Shown: one piece after another, positions 25,993 through 32,915 of the stretch
Numbering within the stretch: position 1 is the first letter of the stretch
How the letters are laid out: each line of letters begins with the position of its first letter
Origin: Nitrospinota bacterium
Lineage (GTDB): Bacteria; Nitrospinota_A; UBA7883; JACRGQ01
Length of the DNA stretch: 33,581 nucleotides
Assembly: GCA_016194375.1 (NCBI GenBank)
Contig: JACQBU010000025.1
Span: 1 to 33,581 of the forward strand
Direction: 5' to 3'
Notes under the pieces: model-generated
Database searches by the model: none
What the model saw: the letters and a program-made list of their open reading frames with translations, nothing else
What the model was told of the DNA's origin: nothing
Program-made: the position numbers and the translations under genes

Positions 25993-26430
25993 CTAGTCTA
26001 TGAACATAAAATCGTCCCTCTTCGGAACAGGCGACGGTTTCTTTTCTTCGGCGCGCGCCCGTAAAAACGCCTGGTTCTCCTCCCTCCACTTGGTGCCCCA
26101 AACGGCCATCGCGCCAATCAATTCCCCCAGCTGTTCCCCTTTCGGGGTGAGGCGATATTCGACCCTCGGCGGAACCTCGGGAAAAAATTCCCTATGCACC
26201 ACGCCCGCCTTCTCCAACTCCCTGAGCCTTACGGAAAGGGTTTTGGGGGTTATGCCGACGACGGCTTTTCTCAGCTCGCCAAACCGCTTTTTGCCGGGAA
26301 TAAGGTCGCGCAGTATGTGAAGGGTCCATTTACCCTGAATAATTGATATCGTCGAAAGAACCGGAGACCATTGGCCCAACTTTTCTCCGTCCGACCCGGA
26401 ATTATTTTTTGGCGCATCGTATTGTTTCAT
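25993..26430 (-). CDS. HxlR-family transcriptional regulator
   Basis: 145 residues, a winged helix-turn-helix of the HxlR/MarR-like type. The core reads GKWTLHILRDLIPGKKRFGELRKAVVGITPKTLSVRLRELEKAGVV and then the wing VEYRLTPKGEQLGELI, all typical. The protein has no cysteine, so it is unlikely to be a thiol-redox sensor like YodB or HypR. The ATG at 26430 is preferred because GAAGGTGA stands 8 bases ahead; an in-frame GTG at 26442 is the alternative. The N-terminus is longer than usual. It is divergent from a truncated epimerase gene across AT-rich DNA, and convergent with hom. Its ligand and targets are unknown. Confidence 0.88.
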   Translation of the reverse strand: MKQYDAPKNNSGSDGEKLGQWSPVLSTISIIQGKWTLHILRDLIPGKKRFGELRKAVVGITPKTLSVRLRELEKAGVVHREFFPEVPPRVEYRLTPKGEQLGELIGAMAVWGTKWREENQAFLRARAEEKKPSPVPKRDDFMFID

Positions 26431-26442
26431 ATTTATAATCAC

Positions 26443-26654
26443 CTTCTATATACCTAGTAACTAAATTATTTTAAGTTGATAAATTATACCATTGGTTACC
26501 GCTACGAGAAACAATTTTTTGTTGTATGTAAGTTTTAATTAGTATGAACCGGCTAGGAAGCGCAAACCGCAGGTTAATGCCCGTGCTACCGGGCATGCCA
26601 GTACGCCACAATCTCCTTTCAAGCGCGAGCCGCGCCGTGCGTGGTAGAATTTAA
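26443..26654. other. AT-rich gap beside the truncated epimerase
   Basis: About 210 bases without a gene. From 26430 to 26545 the DNA is strikingly AT-rich compared with the rest of the window. A 7-base hairpin, ATGCCCG (26577-26583) and CGGGCAT (26590-26596), lies nearer the epimerase remnant. No mobile-element gene or target duplication was found by eye. Confidence 0.5.
26450..26488 (-). promoter_or_regulatory. Putative promoter and operator of the HxlR-family gene
   Basis: On the minus strand a TATAAT box lies at 26483-26488. A TTAGTTACTAGGTATA segment at about 26448-26463 sits between it and the gene and resembles TTAC/TACTA-type operators described for HxlR-family proteins, so autoregulation is plausible. 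No convincing -35 box was found. Confidence 0.35.
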
Positions 26655-27350
26655 AACCTTGCGGGCGCTCCGATCATCACGCGCTGGACGAAGAGCCACA
26701 AAAAAGTGATGTACGACAGCAGGATAAACACGACCTCCCGATTGGTGCGCGCGTTTGAGATGATGCCGTCGAAACCACCCCTTTTCATCTCCACCTCCGC
26801 GGTCGGTTTTTACGCCGAGGGGGTTAAACAGACCGAGGATAACTTTAAGCGTGCCGACGATTTCCTGGGAACGCTTGCATATGATTGGGAACAGGCGGCG
26901 TTGAAGGCCGTCCCGCTCGGGGTAAGGACCGTGGTTTTCCGGTTTGGCATCGTCCTGGGCAAAGGCGGCGGCATGCTGGGCAAGATTCTTTTGCCGTTCA
27001 AGCTCGGATTGGGCGGCGTGATAGGGGACGGCTCCCAATCCTTCTCCTGGGTGCAAATCAAGGACTTGGAGCGGGCTTATATGGCCGCCATCGCCGACGA
27101 TTCGTTCAACGGAGTCTACAACCTCACCTCGCCCAACCCGACTACGAACAGGGGCCTGACCAAGGCTCTGGGCAAGGCGCTCAATAGGCCCACCGTATTG
27201 CCGCTTCCCAAATTCGCGCTGAGGCTTCTTTTCGGCGAGGGGGCGACGGCGGTCATAGGCGGTCAGGAGGTCTACCCAAAGAGGCTCGTCGAAGCCGGTT
27301 TCAAATTCGTCTATCCCGACATTGACGCGGCGGTAAAGGCGTCCGTCTAG
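26655..27350 (+). pseudogene. TIGR01777/YfcH-type epimerase, 5'-truncated
   Basis: The frame begins right after a TAA (26652-26654) and reads NLAGAPIITRWTKSHKKVMYDSRINTT, the conserved middle of the TIGR01777 family of SDR-type epimerase-like proteins. It continues intact through FISTSAVGFYA, SWVQIKDLERA and the C-terminal DUF1731-like PKRLVEAGFKFVYPD. The first 55-60 residues, which hold the GxxGxxG NAD(P)-binding motif, are missing. The DNA upstream has no frame that could encode them. In-frame GTG 26706 and ATG 26709 could still start translation, but the product would lack the cofactor site. I call it a pseudogene left by a deletion or insertion at about 26652. Confidence 0.75.
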
Positions 27351-27445
27351 CCGCCTCGCGACCAAACATAATCACAGTGCGGCCTCCTCCGATAGCCCGT
27401 GGGCCGTCATGGAAAATGATGCGACGAATTATTGTCGGCGCTATT

Positions 27446-27459
27446 TTCGTCCGGACGAA
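27446..27459. repeat. Perfect 14-base palindrome TTCGTCC/GGACGAA
   Basis: The two arms are directly adjacent, with no loop, in the gap before the DapL fusion gene, about 55 bases upstream of a possible -10 box. The layout suits a dimeric repressor site, but no partner can be named. Confidence 0.35.
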
Positions 27460-27526
27460 GTCTGGTCCGCTTCAAGGGTCAACCCGGCTCTTTTTCCCAA
27501 AGACTTATTGGGATAAGATGCAATCC

Positions 27527-27567
27527 CGCCCGTCTTACGAGGGCGGTGGAACGGGCGCGTTTTTTTT
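27527..27567 (+). terminator. Terminator or attenuator hairpin before the DapL-HPPK-dNK gene
   Basis: CGCCCGT (27527-27533) pairs with ACGGGCG (27551-27557), followed after CG by eight T residues (27560-27567). An alternative and mutually exclusive hairpin, CCGCCC with GGGCGG, uses the same left arm. The T-run ends 14 bases before the start codon. It could stop read-through from the epimerase remnant or attenuate the gene itself. A TAAGAT box at 27514-27519 lies just upstream, with a poor -35. Confidence 0.5.
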
Positions 27568-27581
27568 AAAAAGGAGCATGA

Positions 27582-29747
27582 ATGTCGGATTCTTACATAC
27601 GGAGGCTGTTCGCGGAGAGGCTCGGGGGGGCGAATTTCGGCAAGGGGGGGGAGTACAAGTTTGAAAAGATAAAACGCGCGAAGAGGGCGGCCGTCGCCGC
27701 CAACCCGGGCGTCGAGATGATAGACATGGGGGTCGGCGAGCCGGATTGGATGGCGGACAAAATCGTGGTGGACGAGCTTGCGGCGCAGGCCGCCAGGCCG
27801 GAAAACCGGGGCTACACCGACAACGGCATAGCCGAGTTCAAGGAGGCCGCCGCAAGATACATGGAAAAGGTGTACGGCGTGAGGGGGCTTGATCCCGCGA
27901 CGCAGGTGAACCACGCCATCGGCTCGAAGCCGGCGCTCGCCATGTTGCCCGCGGTTTTCATCAACCGGGGGGACGTTACTTTGATGACCGTCCCCGGATA
28001 TCCGGTGATGGGAACGCACACCGCGTACTACGGCGGGGAGGTTTACAACATGCCGCTCAACCGTTCGGCCGGCTTCCTGCCGGAGCTGGACTTGGTGCCG
28101 GAGGAGAAGCTCGCAAGGGCGAAAATGTTGTACATCAACTACCCGAACAACCCGACCGGCGCCACCGCGACCGCCAAGTTTTTCGACAAGGTCGTGGCGT
28201 TCGCAAAAAAACACAAACTTATCGTAGTGCAGGACGCCGCGTACGGCGCCCTCGTTTACGGGCAAAAACCGCTCTCCTTCCTCTCCGTGGACGGAGGCGC
28301 GGAGGTGGGCGTCGAAATGCACTCGCTGTCAAAGGCGTTCAACATGACCGGCTGGCGGCTCGCGTTCGTGGCGGGCAACAGGCTCGTCGTGTCCGGGTTC
28401 GCCCACGTGAAGGACAACTGCGATTCCGGCCAGTTCGCGGCCATACAACGGGCGGGGATCGCCGCGCTAAACGACGTCTCCATCACCGAACGCACCGTGG
28501 CGAAATACGAGAGGCGCCTCAAGGCGATGGTCGCGGCGCTAAGGTCGGTCGGGTTCGACGCGCTGGTTCCGGGCGGCACGTTTTACCTGTTCGTGCCGGC
28601 GCCAAAGGGGATAAAGGGGGGGCCGGAAAGGGCGTTCATTTCCGCGGGCTCCAACGTCGGTGACAGGCGCGCGTCGCTCAAGGCGGCGGTCTCCGAGGTC
28701 GGCCGCGTCGAGGGGACGACCGTTGAGAACGTCTCCTCCCTTTATCTTTCCAAGCCGGTCGGAATCGGCCCGACAAGGTGGTTCCTAAACTGCGTATTCG
28801 AGGTCGAGACCGGCTTGGGCCCGCTCGAACTGCTGGGCCGTCTCGAGCAGATAGAGGTGTTTCTCGGGCGCGAGGCAAAGGGGCTTAACGCCCCCAGGAC
28901 GATTGATTTGGACCTTGTTCTATACGGCGACGCGGCCTCGGACGAACCGCGGCTGACGATACCACACCCGAGAATGGCGGTCAGAAGGTTCGTGCTGGAG
29001 CCGTTGCTGGAAATCGCCCCGAGCGCCGCTCATCCGGTTTTTGGAAAAATCGCCGACCTTTTGCCGTCGGTCGCGGGGCAGGAGGTGGTCCGCGCGGAGC
29101 CGTTCAATCCGCCGGTTTCACGCCGACGGATCGCCGTGGAGGGGCCGATAGGAGCCGGCAAGACGTCGCTCGCCGAAAAACTCGCGGATTATTACGGCGC
29201 GAGGCCGGTTCACGAGATGTCCGTGGACAACCCGTTTTTGGGCCCGTTTTACGAGGAGCCGCGCAAGTTTGCTTTCGCCGTCCAGCTCTTTTTTCTCCTG
29301 TCGAGGCTCGGCATGTCGCTGGAGGCGGAAAAGGCGGGCGTTCCGACCGTCTCCGACTTCCACCCCGACAAGGACCTGTTGTTCTCGCGCCTGAACTTGG
29401 AGGGGGACGAATTAAGGCGGTATAATGACGCGCGCGGCCTGCTCGGCCAAATGCCCGCGGCGCCGGACTTGACGATTTTTCTTTCGGCGGACGACGAGGC
29501 GCTTTTCCAAAGGACTAAAAAACGCGGCAGGGCCTGCGAGACCGGCATAACGAAGAAATACGCGGCGGAGGTCGGTTCGGCATACCGCGACTGGTGCTCT
29601 AAATATGACGGGGGGCCCGCCCTGATGGTGAACGCCAAGGACGTGGATTTTGCCAACGACGAAGCGGCGTTTGGAAAACTTTTGTGGAGAATTTCCCGTC
29701 CGATACGCGGACGCGAGGCCTTCGACCCTTCCGACCCGGATTATTAA
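27582..29747 (+). CDS. Fusion: truncated LL-diaminopimelate aminotransferase / HPPK / deoxynucleoside kinase
   Basis: One uninterrupted frame of 721 residues with an AAGGAG site 6 bases before the ATG. Residues 1-346 match DapL (LL-diaminopimelate aminotransferase, lysine and peptidoglycan pathway), with YINYPNNPTGA and PLP Lys251 (HSLSKAFNMTGWR). The match breaks off at GGTFYLFVPAPKG, so the last 65-75 residues with the substrate-binding arginine are missing. Residues 349-505 are a complete HPPK (folK, folate pathway): AFISAGSNVGDR, APRTIDLDLVLYG, IPHPRM. Residues 514-715 are a deoxynucleoside kinase: P-loop GPIGAGKT (521-528) and SDFHPDKDLLF. HPPK next to or fused with dNK is, as I recall, seen elsewhere; DapL in front is not known to me. 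An internal deletion joining dapL and folK, or an assembly error, would explain it. panB follows after one base. Confidence 0.85.
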   Translation: MSDSYIRRLFAERLGGANFGKGGEYKFEKIKRAKRAAVAANPGVEMIDMGVGEPDWMADKIVVDELAAQAARPENRGYTDNGIAEFKEAAARYMEKVYGVRGLDPATQVNHAIGSKPALAMLPAVFINRGDVTLMTVPGYPVMGTHTAYYGGEVYNMPLNRSAGFLPELDLVPEEKLARAKMLYINYPNNPTGATATAKFFDKVVAFAKKHKLIVVQDAAYGALVYGQKPLSFLSVDGGAEVGVEMHSLSKAFNMTGWRLAFVAGNRLVVSGFAHVKDNCDSGQFAAIQRAGIAALNDVSITERTVAKYERRLKAMVAALRSVGFDALVPGGTFYLFVPAPKGIKGGPERAFISAGSNVGDRRASLKAAVSEVGRVEGTTVENVSSLYLSKPVGIGPTRWFLNCVFEVETGLGPLELLGRLEQIEVFLGREAKGLNAPRTIDLDLVLYGDAASDEPRLTIPHPRMAVRRFVLEPLLEIAPSAAHPVFGKIADLLPSVAGQEVVRAEPFNPPVSRRRIAVEGPIGAGKTSLAEKLADYYGARPVHEMSVDNPFLGPFYEEPRKFAFAVQLFFLLSRLGMSLEAEKAGVPTVSDFHPDKDLLFSRLNLEGDELRRYNDARGLLGQMPAAPDLTIFLSADDEALFQRTKKRGRACETGITKKYAAEVGSAYRDWCSKYDGGPALMVNAKDVDFANDEAAFGKLLWRISRPIRGREAFDPSDPDY

Positions 29748-29748
29748 C

Positions 29749-30576
29749 ATGGATGAAATAAACGTCCTTCAATTCGCGGAATACAAGCGCGAGCGGCGCA
29801 AGATAACGGCGATAACGGCTTATGACGCTCCTTTCGCAAAAATCATGGAGGAGGCCGGAATAGACCTCGTCCTGGTGGGTGATTCGGTCGGGATGGCCGT
29901 GCATGGGAGGCCGGACACGCTTTCCGTCACGATGGAGGAGATGATTCTTCACGGCCGCTCCGTGGCCTCGGCCGTCACAAGGCCGTTTGTCGCCGTCGAC
30001 ATGCCGTACATGACGTTTCAGGCCTCCAAGGAGCTTGCGGCGCAAAACGCCGTGCGGCTCGTGAAGGAAACGGGGGCGAAGGCGGTCAAGGTGGAGGGGG
30101 GCGTCAAGGTCGCTTCCGCAATCAGGGCCATCGTGGAGGCGGGCGTGCCGGTCATCGGACACGCCGGGCTTTTGCCGCAGTCGGTTCATGAGATCGGCGG
30201 GTACAAGGCGCAGGGCACGACCGCCCAATCGGCCAGGGTGGTGATGGAGGACGCGCTTGCGGCGGAGGAGGCCGGCGCGTTCATGGTCGTGCTGGAGGCG
30301 ATTCCCGCCGAACTTGGGCGGAGCATAACCGGGGCGTTGGGGATACCCGCCATAGGAATCGGCGCGGGGCCGCACTGCGACGGACAGATACTGGTCATGC
30401 ACGACATGCTCGGCCTTTCGACCGGCCGTCTACCGCGCTTCGTAAAGACTTACGCGAACCTAAGGGAGCAGGCGGTCGCCGCGGCCAGAAAATACGCCGA
30501 CGAGGTCAGATCCGGCGCGTTCCCGACGGACGAGCATTCCTACCACGCCAAGAACGAGGGCGAAGGCCGGAAGTGA
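29749..30576 (+). CDS. panB: 3-methyl-2-oxobutanoate hydroxymethyltransferase
   Basis: 275 residues. PanB makes ketopantoate from ketoisovalerate and methylenetetrahydrofolate, the first committed step toward pantothenate and CoA. The metal and substrate residues are visible in the TIM-barrel motifs: LVGDSVGM (Asp), VDMPYMTF (Asp), AVKVEGG (Lys) and VLEAIP (Glu), followed by GIGAGPHCDGQILVMHDMLG. The ATG lies one base after the upstream fusion stop, so the genes are surely co-transcribed. The link is metabolic too, since HPPK belongs to folate synthesis and PanB uses a folate cofactor. panC, often next, is absent here. Confidence 0.97.
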   Translation: MDEINVLQFAEYKRERRKITAITAYDAPFAKIMEEAGIDLVLVGDSVGMAVHGRPDTLSVTMEEMILHGRSVASAVTRPFVAVDMPYMTFQASKELAAQNAVRLVKETGAKAVKVEGGVKVASAIRAIVEAGVPVIGHAGLLPQSVHEIGGYKAQGTTAQSARVVMEDALAAEEAGAFMVVLEAIPAELGRSITGALGIPAIGIGAGPHCDGQILVMHDMLGLSTGRLPRFVKTYANLREQAVAAARKYADEVRSGAFPTDEHSYHAKNEGEGRK

Positions 30577-30736
30577 GAATTCAAAATGGATTAATCGGAC
30601 CCCTCCCGCGCCTCCCCTTTCCCCCATTCTGGGACGAGGGTCGCTGGTAAATGCGTATGCGGCCAAGGGGAGGATTAAGGCTGGGTTTTCCAATCCGTAT
30701 TTTGACTTCCGTGTTCTGAATTCTGGCTTCCAGCTT
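30577..30736. other. Convergent gap between panB and the DoxX-family gene
   Basis: 160 bases without a gene. GAATTCAAAAT near 30578-30588 and the stretch TTTTGACTTCCGTGTTCTGAATTCTG-like near 30700-30725 are loosely inverted copies of each other. A run of C-rich sequence lies between them. No clear hairpin with a T-tract was seen. Confidence 0.35.
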
Positions 30737-31141
30737 CTAGCGTCCCGCTCCTTCGTCCATGCTGTACGGGCCGGCCCCGAAGTGGAAGATGATAAGCGCC
30801 CCGCCCAGCATCGAGAGGTTCTTCAAAAACATTATCTGTTGAATCATGGCCGCCTGCGGGTCCGCGACGGACCAGAACGCGTGCATCACGAGCGTGGTGG
30901 GGACCAGAAAAAGTATTATCAACAACGCCCCGATTCTCGCCCTGAAGCCCAGAAGTATGCTCACGCCCCCCGCCAGTATCATCAACCCTGTCAATGGCAC
31001 GAGCAAGTCGGGGAACGGCACGCCTTTGCTTGCCGCGTATCCCACCGTGCCGGATTGGAAATGATGGGGCGCCGCATGGATGAAAATAATCGAGAAAAGC
31101 AGGCGACCCAAAGGCACCATGTATCTGGAAAAATCTTTCAT
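30737..31141 (-). CDS. DoxX-family membrane protein
   Basis: 134 residues with four hydrophobic segments. The sequence GRLLFSIIFIHAAPHHF near the N-terminus, AYAASKGVPFPDLLVPLTGLMILAGGVSILLGF in the middle, and MHAFWSVADPQAAMIQQIMFLKNLSMLGGALIIFHFG near the end fit the DoxX/YphA-type family. Members are small membrane proteins linked to oxidative stress and quinone or thiosulfate metabolism, but most have no proven function. The ATG at 31141 has a strong GAGGAGA site. It is divergent from the deoxyhypusine-synthase-like gene across a palindromic promoter element. Confidence 0.9.
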   Translation of the reverse strand: MKDFSRYMVPLGRLLFSIIFIHAAPHHFQSGTVGYAASKGVPFPDLLVPLTGLMILAGGVSILLGFRARIGALLIILFLVPTTLVMHAFWSVADPQAAMIQQIMFLKNLSMLGGALIIFHFGAGPYSMDEGAGR

Positions 31142-31162
31142 GATAATTTCTCCTCAGTTTTT

Positions 31163-31203
31163 ATTTTAAACCCCTTTGTTCGACGGGTAAAGCGGGTTAT
31201 ATT
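31163..31203. promoter_or_regulatory. Bidirectional promoter element between the DoxX and DHS-like genes
   Basis: This is the second, less perfect copy of the element at 22382-22422. On the plus strand TTGTTC (31176-31181) and TATATT (31198-31203) are 16 bases apart and share AAAGCGGGTTA with the other copy. On the minus strand TTTACC (31186-31191) and TAAAAT (31163-31168) are 17 bases apart, toward the DoxX gene. One arm differs from the other copy by a one-base deletion and a few changes, so the palindrome is interrupted. Confidence 0.55.
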
Positions 31204-31217
31204 GTTTTGGTTGGGTT

Positions 31218-32153
31218 ATGGGGAAAAAACACGAGCGCGCGGATTTTAGTCGGCTAAAAACTCATCCCATCGCCGAGCGCAAAAACAAGGTCTCGACCGC
31301 GGATTTCGCGGACGTGGACGAATACCGGCGCACCGGCAACATAATCGACCTGCTTCCGCGACAGCTCAAGGCGGACGACATGCGGGGGATAGCGGCGGCC
31401 GTCCGGTCGGCGCGGTCGAAAAACCGGGCGGTCATTTTCGCCATGGGCGCGCACGTCATAAAGAGCGGATGTTCCAGCATCGTCATAGACCTCGTTAAAA
31501 ACGGCGTCATAACCGGAATAGCGATGAACGGCGCCGGCGCCGTGCACGACCTCGAGGTGGCGTTCATCGGCGCGACCTCCGAGGACGTGGAGGAGGAGGT
31601 CAAGACCGGCCGGTTCGGAATGGTCGGGGAAACCGCGCACATGACGATGGAAGCCCTGCGCAGGTACCCGGACGAGGGGTTCGGCGGGTCGGTGGGCCGG
31701 TACGTCGCGGACGAAAAGATGAGGTTCGCCGACAAGAGCATCCTTGCCGCGTGCGTTTCCGCCGGGATACCCGCCACCGTGCACGCCTCCATCGGGTGCG
31801 AAATCACGCACATCCACCCCGAGGCGGACGGCGCGCTCGTCGGCGCAAAAAGTTTCGACGACTTCAAGATATTCACCGCCGCGCTCAGGCGCCTCTCCGA
31901 CGGCGGGTGTTATTTCAACGTCGGCTCGGCGGTCATACTGCCGGAGGTCTTCATCAAGGCGCTCAGCGCCGCCCGCAACCTGGGGGACGAGGTAAGGGAC
32001 TTCACCGCCGTGGACTTCGACATGATCCAGCACTATCGCCCCGGCGTGAACGTGGTGTACCGCCCCGTGACGACCGGCGGAAAGGGGTACCGCGTGACCG
32101 GCCACCACGAGCTTCTACTTCCGCTTCTCTACCACATGGTGCGGTCCGCATGA
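31218..32153 (+). CDS. Deoxyhypusine synthase-like protein
   Basis: 311 residues. The segment FAMGAHVIKSGCSSIVIDLVKNGVITGIAMNGAGAVHDLEVAF resembles the NAD-binding core of the deoxyhypusine synthase family, and ASIGCEITHIHPEADG and FNVGSAVILPEVFIKAL are the strongest patterns further on. True deoxyhypusine synthase has a GGGxxKHH segment with the catalytic lysine; I do not find it here. Bacteria have no eIF5A substrate. The enzyme is therefore probably a bacterial branch with another, unknown reaction. The ATG at 31218 has only a weak ribosome site, and its predicted leader is very short. The stop overlaps the next gene by 4 bases (ATGA), so the two are translationally coupled. Confidence 0.75.
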   Translation: MGKKHERADFSRLKTHPIAERKNKVSTADFADVDEYRRTGNIIDLLPRQLKADDMRGIAAAVRSARSKNRAVIFAMGAHVIKSGCSSIVIDLVKNGVITGIAMNGAGAVHDLEVAFIGATSEDVEEEVKTGRFGMVGETAHMTMEALRRYPDEGFGGSVGRYVADEKMRFADKSILAACVSAGIPATVHASIGCEITHIHPEADGALVGAKSFDDFKIFTAALRRLSDGGCYFNVGSAVILPEVFIKALSAARNLGDEVRDFTAVDFDMIQHYRPGVNVVYRPVTTGGKGYRVTGHHELLLPLLYHMVRSA

Positions 32154-32911
32154 AACTTTGCGTGCTGGGAAGCGGAAGCGGCGGCAACTCGACCCTTGTG
32201 TATTCCGACTCCACGGCCCTGCTGGTTGACGCCGGGTTCTCGTGCAGGGAGATCGAGAAGCGGCTCGCGGCCGCCTCGTTCCAGCCGGACAAAATAAGGG
32301 CGATTTTGATAACGCACGAGCACGGCGACCACATAAGGGGGGCCGCGCTTTTCTCCAGAAAATACGGCGTTCCGATTTATCTCACCGAGGGCACCGCGAC
32401 CGCCGACCGGAGCCTGGAAAAGGGGGACGACCTGAGGTTCATACGGCCGGAGGGGAATTTCGCGGAGGGGGACCTGGAGATACACCCGTTTTCCGTTCCG
32501 CACGACGCGGCCGACCCCGTGGCGTACATCGTCTCGAACGGCGGCAGGCGCGCAATGGTGATGACGGACCTCGGCCACGTGACGGTGCGCGCCGTGGAAA
32601 AGACGCGCATGGCCAACCTGGTCATGGTGGAGTCCAACCACGACGTCGAACTGCTTAAAATCGGCCCGTATCCGTGGAGCCTCAAGGAGCGGGTCGGCGG
32701 CAAGCTGGGGCACTTGTCGAACGACGACTGCATGGAACTGCTGGCGAACGCGGGCGGGCCGCACCTATCCACCGTCATATTCGCCCATTTGAGCAGGCAG
32801 AACAACAACCCGAACCTCGTCCGGCTGAACGCCGATGCCTTTTTCGGCGGCGGCAGGGTGGTTTTCGAAATAGCCTCGCAGGACGCCTGCGGGAAAACTT
32901 ACGAGGTCTGA
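32150..32911 (+). CDS. WalJ/YycJ-type metallo-beta-lactamase fold hydrolase
   Basis: 253 residues. The metal motif THEHGDH (His56, His58, Asp60, His61) follows an N-terminal LGSGSGGNSTLV segment typical of the WalJ/YycJ family. Further metal residues are likely in PHDAADP, VMTDLGH and the C-terminal FAHLSRQNNNP. Family members are thought to be nucleases acting in DNA repair or cell-wall coordination. The ATG at 32150 is coupled to the stop of the preceding gene, and purB starts 4 bases after its end. Length matches the family. The biological substrate here cannot be stated. Confidence 0.88.
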   Translation: MKLCVLGSGSGGNSTLVYSDSTALLVDAGFSCREIEKRLAAASFQPDKIRAILITHEHGDHIRGAALFSRKYGVPIYLTEGTATADRSLEKGDDLRFIRPEGNFAEGDLEIHPFSVPHDAADPVAYIVSNGGRRAMVMTDLGHVTVRAVEKTRMANLVMVESNHDVELLKIGPYPWSLKERVGGKLGHLSNDDCMELLANAGGPHLSTVIFAHLSRQNNNPNLVRLNADAFFGGGRVVFEIASQDACGKTYEV

Positions 32912-32915
32912 AAAA

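Noticed and set aside
28593-28652. A separate start for HPPK inside the fusion gene
   Set aside because: The only nearby in-frame start is GTG 28593, with no ribosome site ahead, and it lies within conserved DapL sequence. The frame is open across the junction.
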